A DNA stretch of 64,000 bases, taken from assembly GCA_022495995.1 (NCBI GenBank), contig JAFEMH010002583.1, positions 207,001 through 271,000 on the forward strand, written 5' to 3'. Each line of letters opens with the position of its first letter. Position 1 is the first letter of the stretch. The translations under genes and the position numbers were made by a program. The stretch comes from Adenophora triphylla var. japonica. Its lineage: Eukaryota; Streptophyta; Magnoliopsida; Asterales; Campanulaceae. Below, piece by piece: positions 32,237-43,812 of the stretch. The notes below the pieces were generated by a model. It was given only the letters and a program-made list of their open reading frames with translations. It was not told the origin of the DNA and ran no database searches.

Positions 32237-32402
32237 TAGATAATCTCACTTTTTATTATGAACTATTCAAAATATTAATATCACTCGTTATCATTATAGA
32301 AGAACGGAAAGAGTATGCGACAATGGCAACCACCAAAAAATCAAAAATTGTTTCTACAGAATTTGATTCTTTTCCCTCCCTCCCACACCTCATTAATTTT
32401 GA

Positions 32403-33826
32403 CTAGTAGTACCCCCGTGCGATGCACGGACAGTTACTAACGCATAACTGATCGAAATCGAAACAAATACAAAAAAAAAATAGAGATGTTTGACATTGCA
32501 AAACAATTATTTGAAAATTATATTGCCTCAATGAATTTACTTGTCTCAAAAAATAATATTTATTTTTTGACAAACGAAGATACAAACATTATAAAGATTA
32601 ATTTTCTCAAAATAATACCACTTCGGATATACTTAAGTTGTAAAAAAAATTAATGTTATATTTTGAAACGAAGGCACTAACATTACAATATTTCAAAAAT
32701 GAATATTATTTTCGATTCGAAATGAATAACCCAAAAATAATACTACATTTTTTTTCAAAAAAAAATGAGCATTGTTTCCTTCAGCCCAATGAATATTTTA
32801 AAAATTAATACTACTTCATTCGCCTATACAATTAATGTTTGTAATGTTAGTGTCTTCGTCTAAAAATATTACATTAATTTTTTAGAAGAAAAAAGTAGTA
32901 TTATTTTTTAAAATGTTCATTGAGACGAAAGAAGATTTGTTAATTTTTTTTTTGGACATATAAAAAAATTCTACTTTTTAACAAAAAAAAATTCATTCAA
33001 TTCAAAAAATGAATATTACTTTCATCCCATAATTAATACTACTTTCTATATAAAAAAAAATTATTTCCTTTGCCTCAATGAATTAACTTGTCTCAAAAAG
33101 TAATATTTATTTTTTGACACGAAGATACGAAGATACGAACATTATAAACATTAATTTTTACAAAATAATACTACTTCGGGTAAAAAAATAAATTAATATA
33201 TTTGTACCAAGGAATATTTTATAAAATAGTACTTAATATGTTTAAAAAGTTAATGTAAAATTTTGAAACGAAAGAAATAACATTACAAACATTAATGTAT
33301 ATTTAAAAAGTAAAATTATGATTATTATTATTATCATTTATAATAAAAATATATAATTCACACTTAATTAATTTGCAAAAAAAAGATATTGAAAAATAAA
33401 AAAGAAAAATTAAGATAAGATAATTAAGAAATTTATATTTAAAAAATAGTGAATTTTTTTTTTGTCCAAATTTAATGAAATTAGTCTCTAATTAAAGAGG
33501 AAAAAAAATTATGAATTTTGGTGTAAATTTTTTTTTAAAAAAAATTTTTTTTTGATAAAATAATTGAGGTCAAAAAAATGGGAGGAAAAAAAAATCCGAA
33601 AATAAACCAGCCAATCAGAACGCGCCACGTGTCGTGGCTTTAAAAAAAAATAAAAAATTATACGCGTCTCATGCGCCTCTGTAGGCGCGTGTGTCGCACG
33701 CGCTCAGTCCCCGCTTGCCACGTGTCTCCTCAGCCTTGTTAATTGCCAAAATGCCACCATGTGAAATTACCAAAATATCCCTGGCATTTTGGCTCCAAGA
33801 CTGTTCTGCTTTTATATTACTTTAGA
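32403..33826 (-). mobile_element. Probable non-autonomous Helitron
   Basis: On the minus strand the 3' end shows a 6-bp stem hairpin (CCGTGC, ATC, GCACGG), an 8-nt spacer and CTAG followed by T, the Helitron CTRR terminus. The candidate 5' end is TCTAAAGTAATATAAAAGCA at 33826, preceded by A, giving the expected A/T insertion site without target duplication. The 1.4-kb interior is very AT-rich with one GC-rich block (about 33610-33730). No Rep/helicase is encoded. The 5' end is less certain than the 3' end because TCTAAA is repeated there. Confidence 0.6.
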
Positions 33827-34092
33827 TTTAGATTTAATATTATGTTTTTTCTTTTGGAAGTATGGGCTTGAATTTTGCTTCTTTGACTGTTCCTTTAACT
33901 TTTTCTTTTGGTCTTCGTTATTTTTCTTTTTTTCACTTTCCTCTTTTTCTACCTAATACTCAGAAAGACCATCTTACTCTTTTTTTAATGATCTATTTAA
34001 TTAAAAATAATTTATGTTAATTTAACTTTATATTAATAAAAATATAAAAATTTGTTATCAAATATCAATACTACTTTTAATAATTTATCATT
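33827..34092. other. Interval without supported genes
   Basis: T-rich flank between the Helitron and a family B element; nothing recognisable. Confidence 0.5.
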
Positions 34093-34396
34093 TATAAGTT
34101 TGAGTTGGTTTTAAAAAATGTGTTTTTCCTAGAGAGTAAAAACACGTGCTTTGAATCGGGTATGAACCGGATCGATGACATTTTTTAAATAAATAGCACT
34201 TTTTTAAATGTGCCGTGACATTTTTGTAAATTACTGTAACGCCGCGGACACTTGCCAGTGTAAATTACAAGGAGCGCCAACATTAATTAGGAGTGCCTAT
34301 CACATGTACATGACACTCAAAAACACTAATGTTGACCTTAATGATATATCCAACATTATTTAGAAGGAGTGTCAGCACATGTATCTGGCACTAAAA

Positions 34397-34917
34397 TGAT
34401 GGAATTAATTATACATAAACCCTAGAATGATGCGGAATATTTATTCTAGGATAATCATGCTTCATGTTATCAAAGATTATGGAACGATAGAAAAACCTGA
34501 ATCCATAGCAATATTTGGAGAATACTTGATGAAGACTTGATGAACGATTATTGCCTTCCAATTGATCCTTAGGGTTCTTAGAATTCAGATGACAATGGGA
34601 ATCAAGAGAATAAAACCTAGGTAGGTCAATTGGGGACCATAACCCTATATTTATAATGACTGTAGTATGTTAGCCGACCCATGTAGATGCATTATTAAGG
34701 CTAGGCCCCGCAGGGTATCTACACATATTAACTGTAGATCACATACTTATAAAAGATGACTTGGGCCCCCTTTAACTTTAGTAGATCACTTTATTAGGCC
34801 CAAATACTTTAATATTTAATGTGACATATACAATTACTTATAGTGCACATACGTCTATGTGCCCAAAGACTTTATTTATTATACTAGTATATGTAAAGTC
34901 CATAAAATATTCCAACA
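34397..34917 (-). repeat. 3' LTR of the copia element (left)
   Basis: 521 bp. In element orientation it starts TGTTGGAATATT just after AAGTGGGAGAT. The strongest similarity to the right copy is over 34413-34917. Confidence 0.88.
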
Positions 34918-35513
34918 ATCTCCCACTTGGACTTACACATGTACATCGTATAATATCTTAGTTTAATTGCATATCACATTATAAACCTTAACAGGAATGC
35001 TTTACCAAATTGTGTCATCTTAAACCAATTCGGTCCATTAGTCAAATCAACATAAGGATCAAAGAGGTTTTCGTCACTATTAGCGCAACTAGACCCATCA
35101 GTTGTCACATATATTGACTCAACTAAATGACATGGATCAAGTATGGATGTGTAGCATGGAATAACATGTAATGTGATCTTCACATGTCTATTCTCAATTG
35201 GTCCAACCTTATTTTGAGATCAACCAAATATTCAGAGTGCAAAATAACTTTATTAACCAAAACTGAAAAACCAAATATACTTATAACAACAAATGTAAGA
35301 GCAAAATACAAAACTCCCACTCAATCTAAGCATACTCTAGTGATACAACACCCATACAAGCAGTGTGCTCGTGAAAAATCTTCGGTGTTACACCCTTTGT
35401 AACGCCCCGAGCCCGAAGACCGGGTCGAAACGCTATCAGATTTGACGGACTATCCCCACAAACCACCACAAGTCTTTCCAGTACGTGTTGTCCTCACTTA
35501 CGTGCTCACTGAG

Positions 35514-35584
35514 AAACTTCCCAGTGGGTCACCCATCCTAGAATTTCCCCAGGTCAAGCACGCTTAACAGCGAGTCCTTATAGG
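35514..35584 (-). other. 5S rRNA-like segment in the left Cassandra LTR
   Basis: The minus strand reads TTAAGCGTGCTTGACCTGGG and GGATGGGTGACCCACTGGGA, closely matching the 3' half of plant 5S rRNA, including the internal-control box C. It is a retrotransposon promoter and not a 5S gene: the 5' half of 5S is not recognisable. Confidence 0.85.
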
Positions 35585-35864
35585 CTGAGCTTCCGAAAAG
35601 AAGATGCATCTCGGTGATATGAGTAGCACTAATCAAATCATATCAAACATACCAGGCACACACATTTTTGGGGATGTTACAATCTCCCCCACTTAGGATC
35701 CTTGCCGTCCCCGGCAAGGCCTACTTGAATCGAAACCCTGGGCAGTGTGGATCCAAGAGGGGCTCATACGGATTCAAGAGGTGACTCCCACCGACTCGCG
35801 GTGTGCACTTTGTTCCGCACGCACTTTGCTCCACACTTCCGGCGGGTCCCGCTACGATACCATT

Positions 35865-36147
35865 TGTAACGCCCGAGCCCGAAGACCGGTCGAAACGCTA
35901 TCGCATTTGACGGACTATCCCCACAAACCACCACAAGTCTTTCCAGCACGTGTTGTCCTCACTTACGTGCTCACTGAGAAACTTCCCAGTGGGTCACCCA
36001 TCCTAGAATTTCCCCAGGTCAAGCACGCTTAACCTTGGAGTCCTTATAGGCTGAGCTTTCGAAAAGAAGATGCATCTTGGTGATATGAGTATCACTAATC
36101 AAATCATATCAAACATACCAGGCACACACATTTTTGGGGATGTTACA
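35865..36147 (-). repeat. 5' LTR of Cassandra (right), with 5S-like block
   Basis: 283 bp, nearly identical to 35398-35681 apart from a few substitutions and short indels (for example AACCTTGGAG against AACAGCGAG). The 5S-like block is at 35981-36050. High LTR identity suggests a recent insertion. Confidence 0.9.
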
Positions 36148-36152
36148 CCCTT

Positions 36153-37300
36153 AATACAGGTTTCTTGCCTGTCCATAGTTCATAAGGGGTTTTGTTAGCA
36201 GCCTTTGTGGGTACCCTGTTAAGGAGATAAACTGCAGTCTTTAATGCCTCTCCCCAGAGTGAGTCTGGTAAAGTAGTATGACTAACCATACTTCTCACCA
36301 TTTCCTGTAAAGTTCGATTTCGTCTTTCAGCAACACCATTCATGCTAGGTTTGCCTGGCATGGTGTACTGAGGGACGATACCGCACTCCTCTAGGTATTT
36401 AGCAAAAGGCCCAGGACGTTATTCACCTGATCCGTCATTTCTGCCATAGTATTCACCACCACGGTCAGATTTGACTTTCTTTATTGTTTTGCCATGTTGA
36501 TTTTCAACCTCGGCCTTAAACTTTTTGAACATATCCAATGCCTGTGACTTTTCATGGATCAAATATAGGTAACCATAACGAGAGTAATCGTCTATGAATG
36601 TAATGAAATATTCTTGACCATTCCACGAGGGTGTAGGAAATGGTCCACATATATCCGTATGAATTAATTCCAAAACATTCATAGCTCTCTCAGCTTTTAC
36701 TTTGGTTTTGTCTGTTTGTTTTCCCTTAATACACTCAACACATATTTCATAATCTGATTTGTCAAGTGTTTCAATAATTCCGTCCGACACAAGCCTTTGC
36801 ATTCTCTGTTTTGATATATGTCCTAATCGCTTGTGCCATAATGACATGAAATTATTGTTAGTAAATTTGCGTTTAGTACCACGTGTTTCCACATGCAGGT
36901 TTTCATGATATGAAGCAACAATATCCAACATATAAAGATTATCATAAACCGACAAAGTACTAGATCCAATAAACTTAGAATTATATGAGAAACGACATTC
37001 GCCATTTGCAAATGAACAAGTAAATTCTTCTTTGTCCAAAACTGAAATGGAAACCAAATTCCGTCTAAAAGACGGTACCACATGTGTCTTATACAAATCT
37101 AAATAAAATTCAGACTTTAATAATAATCTAAAAGTTCTGATTGCTTCAACTTCAATGGAATTGCCGTTCCCTACATAGATGAATCTTTCAGCATCACTTG
37201 GCTTTCGACAGTTCAGGCAACCCTGCATAGACACACTGATGTGAGTAGAAGAACCAGAATCTAACCACCAAGTATGTCTAGGCACTGAAACCAAATTAAC
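36153..37300 (-). pseudogene. Copia protease-integrase region
   Basis: Minus-strand frame with HTWWLDSGSSTHIS, the copia aspartic protease motif, then the integrase zinc finger LWHKRLGHISKQRM...CVECIKGKQ and catalytic core residues in IHTDICGPFP, FITFIDDYSRYGYLY and SDRGGEYYG. An in-frame TAA at 36419-36421 breaks the core; the same frame goes on to [18 protein letters not shown] with the third acidic residue, and [11 protein letters not shown], after which the Cassandra insertion begins. Upstream it is separated from gag only by an in-frame TAG. The C-terminal part of integrase and everything after it are lost. Confidence 0.88.
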
Positions 37301-38178
37301 CTAAGAACAAACAAAAGTAAGAGATATACCTTTCTTTATACGCCATGCGTGGTATTTAGGGCAATCTCTCTTCATATGATCCATTTCCTTACAGAAAAAG
37401 CAACCTGGATCCTTATCTTGTCCCTTGGACGTTGACGTTGCTAAATCCTTAGCTTGTCCCTTCGATACTTTATGTTGCTTATTCTTTGGCTCATTGACCG
37501 CAATTTCTTTAGCCTTCCTTTTCTTGTTATAGCCCGAAGAGGAAGCCGCAAAGTGAGCACTCTCAGTCTTTTCAGACTTTAACCTTGATTCCTCTTGCAC
37601 ACACAATGAAATGAACTCATTAAGAGTCCAATTTTCCTTCTGGCAATTGAATGTTACTTCAAATTGCCCAAACTGTGGTGGAAGAGAGATCATAACCATA
37701 TGAGCAAGCATGTCATCCGACAGCTCGAACTTGAGAGCCTTAAGTTTAGATGCCAAATTGGCCATCTCCATGATGTACTCACGCACGTTCCCTTTACCTT
37801 TATACCTCATGGCAACAAGATTACGCAAAAGCGTGCTTGTTTCTGCCCTTTCATTCTTAGCAAAACGCTTTTCAAGCTCTGTAAGGAACGTCATTGAAAC
37901 TTTCTCATCATCTATATCGCCTCTGAATGATTCTGGGATGCTTTTCTTCATGATCATAAGACACATGCGATTTGAGCGTTCCCACTTTTCCATATCCTTC
38001 TTAGCTTGAGATGTACTCGTGCTAGTCAGGTCAGCAGGTTTCGGCTCCATGAGTGCAAGGTCTAGATCCATAACTCCCAGAACAATCAGCACATTTTCTT
38101 TCCAGCTCTTAAAATTCATCCCATTCAGCATGGGAATCAAGTTGATGTTAGCAGATACATTAGAAGCTGATGAAGTAA
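37301..38178 (-). pseudogene. Copia gag (capsid-nucleocapsid)
   Basis: Minus-strand frame beginning after a TCTATTCAG acceptor-like site at 38179-38181: SSASNVSANINLIPMLNGMN, FKSWKENVLIVLG, the copia gag core with KWERSNRMCLMIMKKSIPES, then a CCHC knuckle CFFCKEMDHMKRDC near the C-terminus. The frame ends at TAG 37301-37303, directly before the protease region in the same frame. An intron in the leader is possible because the sequence upstream of the acceptor does not look like gag. Confidence 0.85.
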
Positions 38179-39285
38179 CTGAATAGAGAACAAAAATAAA
38201 ACAAATAAGCTCACATATAACTTTAAGCAGATAAATGTTTGAAATTAAAATTATCCCATTACTAGAAAATCGACGCAACATTAATTTTAATCTTTGGATA
38301 GAAAATTAACTTGCAAGTGATTTTCTTGATGTAGAAATCAAATATTAACAGTAAAATCCTGTCAAAAACCAAGCCTTTCTTTGGACCGACTCAATATTCA
38401 CATGGACACTTAATAACTGTTACATATTTATCTCCACGAACGAATTTGAATTTCTGCCAGATAATAGCCTTCCTTTGGGTCGATCATTACCCGCATGAAA
38501 AACAAACACGCTAAAACTTCAAATAATCATGTATTTTAAATTAAAAAAATTTCATAGGAGAGGTTACTTTGGTAACATGCTACGTAAATTTAATAACATA
38601 AAATACAAGATGTGTTCGAATAAACGTACCCAAAGTAATTTCAAACATGGACATAAATTAAACATTATTATTGAAATTTAAAATTATTAAGTCCATAATA
38701 ATAATTTCAATAAATAATATTTACTTAATCCAAATAACACATAATTATTACAAACCAAAAATAAAACACAATACATATGACATAAACACATAATGCTTCA
38801 GATACGACTTTGAAACTCTTATAACACATATCTCCCTTCTCAGTCGAAATCCAATTAATTAAAAGCATTCTCAATTTGAATATTAATCCAATATCTTACA
38901 GCTACCAGAAACTGGTCAACAATACACCGAATTTCATAAGACATGGGTAATAACAATTTGATTTATCTGGGCAAATTCTTCAAAATTTTGAATCTCTAGA
39001 ACGCAATTCAACAAAATTGCATAAAAAAAATATAGCATATTGCATCAAATTCAAAACCAAAACAGATAAATCAAACGAATGATAAAAAAAAAAAACAAAA
39101 CGAATTTGAAGGAAGAACCTGCGGGTGGTTTTTTTTTTATTGACTTGGGTGGCCTCCACAAGTGGTAATGGAAGAATTCCCTAATTCCTTTTCTAAGGCT
39201 CGGTCCTTGCAAAAAATTCTTAGTACCTTTCTCAAATAAAATAAGTGGTAGACCACCAGAATTATTCGACCGCCTCAAAAATTGG

Positions 39286-39804
39286 TGTTTTCTTAATCTT
39301 AGTTCATAATAAACCCTAGAATGATGCAGAATATTTATTCTAGGACAATTATGCTTCATGTTATCAAAAATTATGAAACGATAGACAAACCTGAATTCAT
39401 AGCAATATTTGAAGAATACTTGATGAAGACTTGATGAACGATTATTGCCTTCCAATTAATCCTTAGGGTTCTTAGAATTCAGATGACAATGCGAATCAAG
39501 AGAATAAAACCTAGGTAGGTCAATTGGGGACCATAACCCTATATTTATAATGACCTAGTATGTTAGCCAACCCATCATAGATTAACAACTAGGCCCCTTA
39601 GGTATCTACACATATTAACTGTAGATCTCATACTTATAAAAGATGACTTGGGCCCCCTTTAACTTTAGTAGATCACTTTATTTGGCCCAAATACTTTAAT
39701 ATTTAATGTGACATATACAATTACGTATAGTGCACATACGTCTATGTGCCCAAAGACTTTATTTATTATACTAGTATATGTAAAGTCCATAAAATATTTC
39801 AACA
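39286..39804 (-). repeat. 5' LTR of the copia element (right)
   Basis: 519 bp. Similarity to the left copy is strong from 39309 to 39804 and weak in the first 23 bp, so the inner border is approximate. No clear initiator tRNA-Met primer-binding site follows it, which adds to the evidence of decay. Confidence 0.75.
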
Positions 39805-40366
39805 TAAAAAACATTAACACTTACATTAAACTAGTATAGTCAGCATTATCTACAAGAAGTGTCAGTGTATGTGTTTAGTAAAAGTGATTGTGTTATTTGA
39901 CGCGTGCACGAAAACTGTCGTAACTTTTGACTACGTATAAAACACGAACGAAACACACAACATATTAAATCAAAGGAATTTCAAGACATGCAAAAAATAT
40001 CATCCTTTGGCCTTTGATATAGGTTAAAAAAACCCCCAAAAGACGCATATTTAGGCATTTAAACGGACCTTTAAAGTTTTAATAACTTTTGTTATTGAGC
40101 TCTAGCATGTATTTTGATGAGTGCCTACACATGTGTTAAAGAGTGTCATCACATGTATGAAAAAATGTCAGTGTCCATTAGTAGTGCCAGTGCCAGCGCC
40201 AGAATAACTACTGTCAGCTTTATTTGATAACCTACGGTATTTACGAAAATGTCATCGCGCACGTTTTTTGAAAAATGCCGGTTAATTAACAAAATGCCAC
40301 TGCGAATGGTTTAAAAACACGTTTTTCCTAACCCTTTGAAGAAGCGTTTTTCCAAGATTTTGTGTA

Positions 40367-40587
40367 CTTCCGCCGTCCCATAATCAGGTTCTTACTTTTC
40401 TTTTTGTTTTATTTCAGAGTAAGATTTTTAGTTGCTTTATTACTTAAAATGCCTACTTATCATTCTCACAACAAAAATCTTCTACTCACTTTATCTTTCC
40501 TACTTTAATTTTTCATATCTACAATATGTAATTTTTCTTTATCTCTGTATAAAGTCAATGTAGGAACCTTATTATGAAACAAGGGAG
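40367..40587. mobile_element. Stowaway-like MITE inside a target duplication
   Basis: CTTCCGCCGTCCC to GAAACAAGGGAG with TA flanks; it lies in the right TATAAGTTT duplication of family B copy 5, so it landed after that element. Confidence 0.8.
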
Positions 40588-40596
40588 TATAAGTTT

Positions 40597-40924
40597 TATA
40601 TTTTAGGGTTAATTACCATTTAGGATCTGAGGTCATATGGCAGTTTTCGTGGAGGGGCCTGGGTTGGTTTTAATGTCAATTTAGGGTCTGTCATTAAAAA
40701 AGTTAGCCAGTTAAGGAATTTTTGACGAAATTTATTGAAAAACTTGTTAAAATTTCATGTGCCTCGCACATGCTTAACGACTTGGTCCAAACTGAAGTTA
40801 AATTTCATATTCAGGGAGTTAAATGTAATTCCATAAAATAATATGACTAAAAATATTTTTTTAAAAAAAATATTAAATAATCACATTTTAAAACAAAATG
40901 AATAAAAAATTATAAAAAATATTA
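40597..40924. other. Interval without supported genes
   Basis: AT-rich; includes a stretch with GGGTTAATTACCATTTAGG and repeated TTTAGGGTCTG-type words, possibly a decayed element end, but no border is clear. Confidence 0.4.
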
Positions 40925-41330
40925 TAAATTTATATTTTTATAGTATTTTTTTAACACCCCCACCCAATCCCGCCCCACTCCCCACCTCGTCGGGTCAAAA
41001 AAAATTTAAACATTTTAAATTTGTTTTTAACCACCCCAGCCCTACCCCCCCACGGGTCAAAATTTTTTTTAAACATTTTAAATTATTTTTAACCATCCCA
41101 GCCCCAGCCCCACCCATACCCCCTACCCCCCCTGCGCACCCCCCCTTACGGGTCAAAAAAAATTTAAACATTTTAAATTTATCGGGTTATCTGAGTCGAC
41201 CCGCTTCATTCAACCCGTATGTTAAATGGGTTGTAACATGTATTACTCGTCTCAACCCGTTACCTGCTTCAACCCGTTACTCGCTTTAACCCGACTCAAT
41301 CCTACCCATCCCAACCCGTTACACAATCAA
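40925..41330. repeat. Pyrimidine-rich tandem repeats
   Basis: Three units of about 65-75 bp with CGGGTCAAAA, TTTAAACATTTTAAAT and ACCACCCCAGCCC, followed by short units of CAACCCGTTAC type up to about 41330. Strong C-richness on the plus strand over 400 bp. Confidence 0.7.
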
Positions 41331-41339
41331 AAACCAAAG

Positions 41340-42507
41340 TAAAAAGTTTGTTTGTACTTCGTCTCACTTTAAATTACAAAATAATAATACAAAAATTATG
41401 TATTAATAAAGAAAACCAAATAGAAATATTATTTTTTCCATCTCAAATAAATTCTTTAGAAAATGTACTTCTATAAAAAAAATTATATTCTTCATTTCAA
41501 AAATAAATATTACTTTCGACTCAAAATGATTAACCAAAAAACGATACTACATTTTTTATCCCAAAATATTACTTTCGACTCAAATATTTTTTTTTTTAAT
41601 ATCATAAATATTAAAATAAATTTAAAATGTTTAATTCATTTCAAAAAACGATTATCTTTTCGGACGGAGAGTACTCATTTGGTCAAGTGAAAAGCAAACT
41701 ATTTGCTCTTTCTCCTTGCAGTGAGCAAATATAATACAATTCCATTTTTTCACACTAAACAAACAAAATGAGAATTTTATGTGAAAAATATGTTACATTC
41801 ATACAAAATGACAGGTTAAACTTATATAAATGTAGGTTTAATTGTTTGCATATTTTTATATTATATTGTACATATCTCAAAACGCGTAGATTAACTAGTA
41901 AGAGGTTGTTCTAGATTAAATGAAGGTAATTTCCGTTAAAATTTTGTAGAAAGAGTTATAGCGTATGATCTTAGCCGGCTCAAACTGAATTAGTTGGTCT
42001 TCAATCTAATAACCAGATTTATACTTATAAAATAAAATAAAATTACGTTACAGTTATTGTCCTTTTAAAAAAACATATTCAAAGAAGTAAAATCGTTATG
42101 AGAGGGAGAAATATTTAGCTGAATTTTAACTAAAAGTAAAGATGTTTTCCACATAAAATTATAGAAATCAACGTGCTATCATAATTAACCAAAATAATAT
42201 AATTTTATTTATATAATTTGATAGAAAAATTAAAAATATTTTTAGTTCTTGTACCATACAACATCTTAACATATTAATATATTAAACATTACAACCTTAA
42301 TATTGAATGCTACAATAACGTTTTATAGTATTATGTATCAAATGTTTTCCATAATAAAATGTGGGTGGGTGGGTGGGTGGGTAGGTTTGGGGTGGGAGGG
42401 GGAAGTTTGGAGAGTTGAGAATATCACTATTGAATTAAATAATTGAATGTTGATATAGTGAGAAAATAAGCTTCGTAATGTTAGCCCAAAGCAAGTAAGC
42501 TACTAAT
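41340..42507. other. Interval without supported genes
   Basis: AT-rich. The first 300 bp (41340-41640) resemble the arms of family A element 3 (AATTACAAAATAATAATA, TTTTTCCATCTCAAATAA), so may be a decayed fragment of the same interior. A (GGGT)n microsatellite is at 42361-42386. Confidence 0.5.
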
Positions 42508-42517
42508 AGTAATAAGG

Positions 42518-43725
42518 GAATTTTTTCTCAAATAATACATTTTTAAAATTTTATTTACCAAAGTAACTTACTGTTCAAACTTTTTCTCAAAATGTTCCAT
42601 TTTTTGAAAACTCGCTACACCGTGTAGCGAGTTTATAATTTTTCAATTAAAATCACTACACGGTGTAGCAATTTTAAATTTACTAAATTTTATTTAATAT
42701 TTATGCTTTAAAAAAAAAAAACCAAATTTGAAATCGCTACAGAGTGTAGCGATTTCAAATTGGCACATATCTAAACCAAACAAACAACAAAGTCCACCAC
42801 GCACACTCTATACTAATAATAATACTAATAATAATAATTACTTCCTCCGACTCTAAATTACAAAATAATAATATAAAAATTATATATTAATAATAAAGAA
42901 AATTAAATAGAAATATTATTTTTTCCATCTCAAATAAATATTTTAAAAAATGTACTTCTATAAAAAAATATTTTTCATTTCAAAAATAAATATTTCTTTC
43001 GACTCAAAATGAATAACCAATTAAATGAGCATTACTTCCTTCGTCTCAATGAATATTTTATAAAATAATACTCTCATTTGCCTCAAAAATTAATATCATA
43101 TTTTGAGACGAAGCACTAACATTACAAATATTAATTTTAGAGGCGAATGAAGTAGTATTAATTTTTAAAATATTCATTGAGACGAAGGAAGTAATGCTCA
43201 TTTTTTTGAGATAAAAAATGTAGTATTATTTTTTGGTTATTCATTTTGAGTCGAAAGAAATATTTATTTTTGAAATGAAAAATATTTTTTTTATAGAAGT
43301 ACATTTTTTAAAATATTTATTTGAGATGGAAAAAATAATATTTCTATTTAGTTTTCTTTATTATTAATATATAATTTTTATATTACTATTTTGTAATTTA
43401 GAGTAGGAGGAAGTACTTATTATTATTAGTATTATTATTAGTATAGAGTGTGCGTGGTGGAGTTTGTTGTTTGTTTGGTTTAGTTAAGTGCCAATTTGAA
43501 ATCGCTACACCCTTTCAAATTTGATTTTTTTTTTAAGCATAAATATTAAATAAAATTTAGTAAATTTAAAATCGCTACACCGTGTAGCGATTTTAATTGA
43601 AAAATTATAAACTCGCTACACGGTGTAGCGAGTTTTCAAAAAATGGAACATTTTGGAAAAAAATTTAAACAGTAAATCACTTTGATAAATAAAATTTTAA
43701 AAATGTATTATTTGAGAAATCAAAC
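42518..43725. mobile_element. Family A Mutator-like element 3: hairpin without genes
   Basis: A perfect 10-bp duplication, AGTAATAAGG, at 42508-42517 and 43726-43735. The whole element is an inverted repeat with its centre near 43090-43110. Left terminus GAATTTTTTCTCAAATAATA. The 25-bp palindrome at 42609-42633 and its mirror at about 43609-43633 are intact; inner copies are variants (AAATCGCTACAC type), and one mirror copy near 43500 is truncated. The interior holds no HROB or PMD sequence. Confidence 0.85.
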
Positions 43726-43812
43726 AGTAATAAGGTCATAACTTAACTAACCTAATTAAACCAACCTAGCTAGTTTAACTCTGCATTGAATATTAAGAAA
43801 AAGTAATGTTAT

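Larger units (their letters stand above)
35398..36147 (-). mobile_element. Cassandra-type TRIM (5S rRNA-like LTRs)
   Basis: TSD CCCTT at 35393-35397 and 36148-36152. The two LTRs (35398-35681 and 35865-36147) start TGTAACGCC and end GGGGATGTTACA on the plus strand. The 183-bp interior has a primer-binding site on the minus strand (TGGTATCGTAGC, complement of 35851-35862) and a polypurine tract (complement of 35682-35697). Each LTR contains a 5S rRNA-like block. No coding capacity. This combination is the definition of Cassandra, which is transcribed from its own RNA polymerase III-type promoter. It sits in the copia element. Confidence 0.93.
34397..39804 (-). mobile_element. Ty1/copia element lacking RT-RNase H, with nested Cassandra
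   Basis: TSD TAAAA at 34392-34396 and 39805-39809. In element orientation the 5' LTR is 39286-39804 and the 3' LTR 34397-34917. Each LTR starts TGTTGGAATATTTTATGG (with one substitution in the 5' copy), and the 3' LTR is preceded by the polypurine tract AAGTGGGAGAT. The interior encodes gag, protease and integrase on the minus strand. After the integrase core the frame passes into a non-coding tail: the reverse transcriptase and RNase H domains are missing. A Cassandra element is inserted at 35398-36147. The LTR pair differs at many sites plus small indels, so this is an older copy. Confidence 0.88.
34102..40364. mobile_element. Family B element, copy 5, split by a copia element
   Basis: It starts GAGTTGGTTTTAAAAAATGT and ends TTTTTCCAAGATTTTGTG. 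The 9-bp duplication TATAAGTTT is at 34093-34101 and, after removing the Stowaway at 40367-40587, at the right border (its first TA at 40365-40366, the rest at 40590-40596). The interior has 22-bp-type repeats on both sides of the copia insertion (34230-34396 and 39810-40310) and AAAACACGTTTTT before the right end. Without the insertions it would be about 0.86 kb. Confidence 0.8.

Noticed and set aside
35514..36050. 5S ribosomal RNA genes
   Set aside because: Only the 3' half of 5S is recognisable, in two direct copies that are LTRs of a Cassandra element with TSD, PBS and PPT.
36143..38281. Host gene on the minus strand (zinc-knuckle protein)
   Set aside because: The frames are copia gag, protease and integrase, bounded by LTRs with TSD TAAAA.
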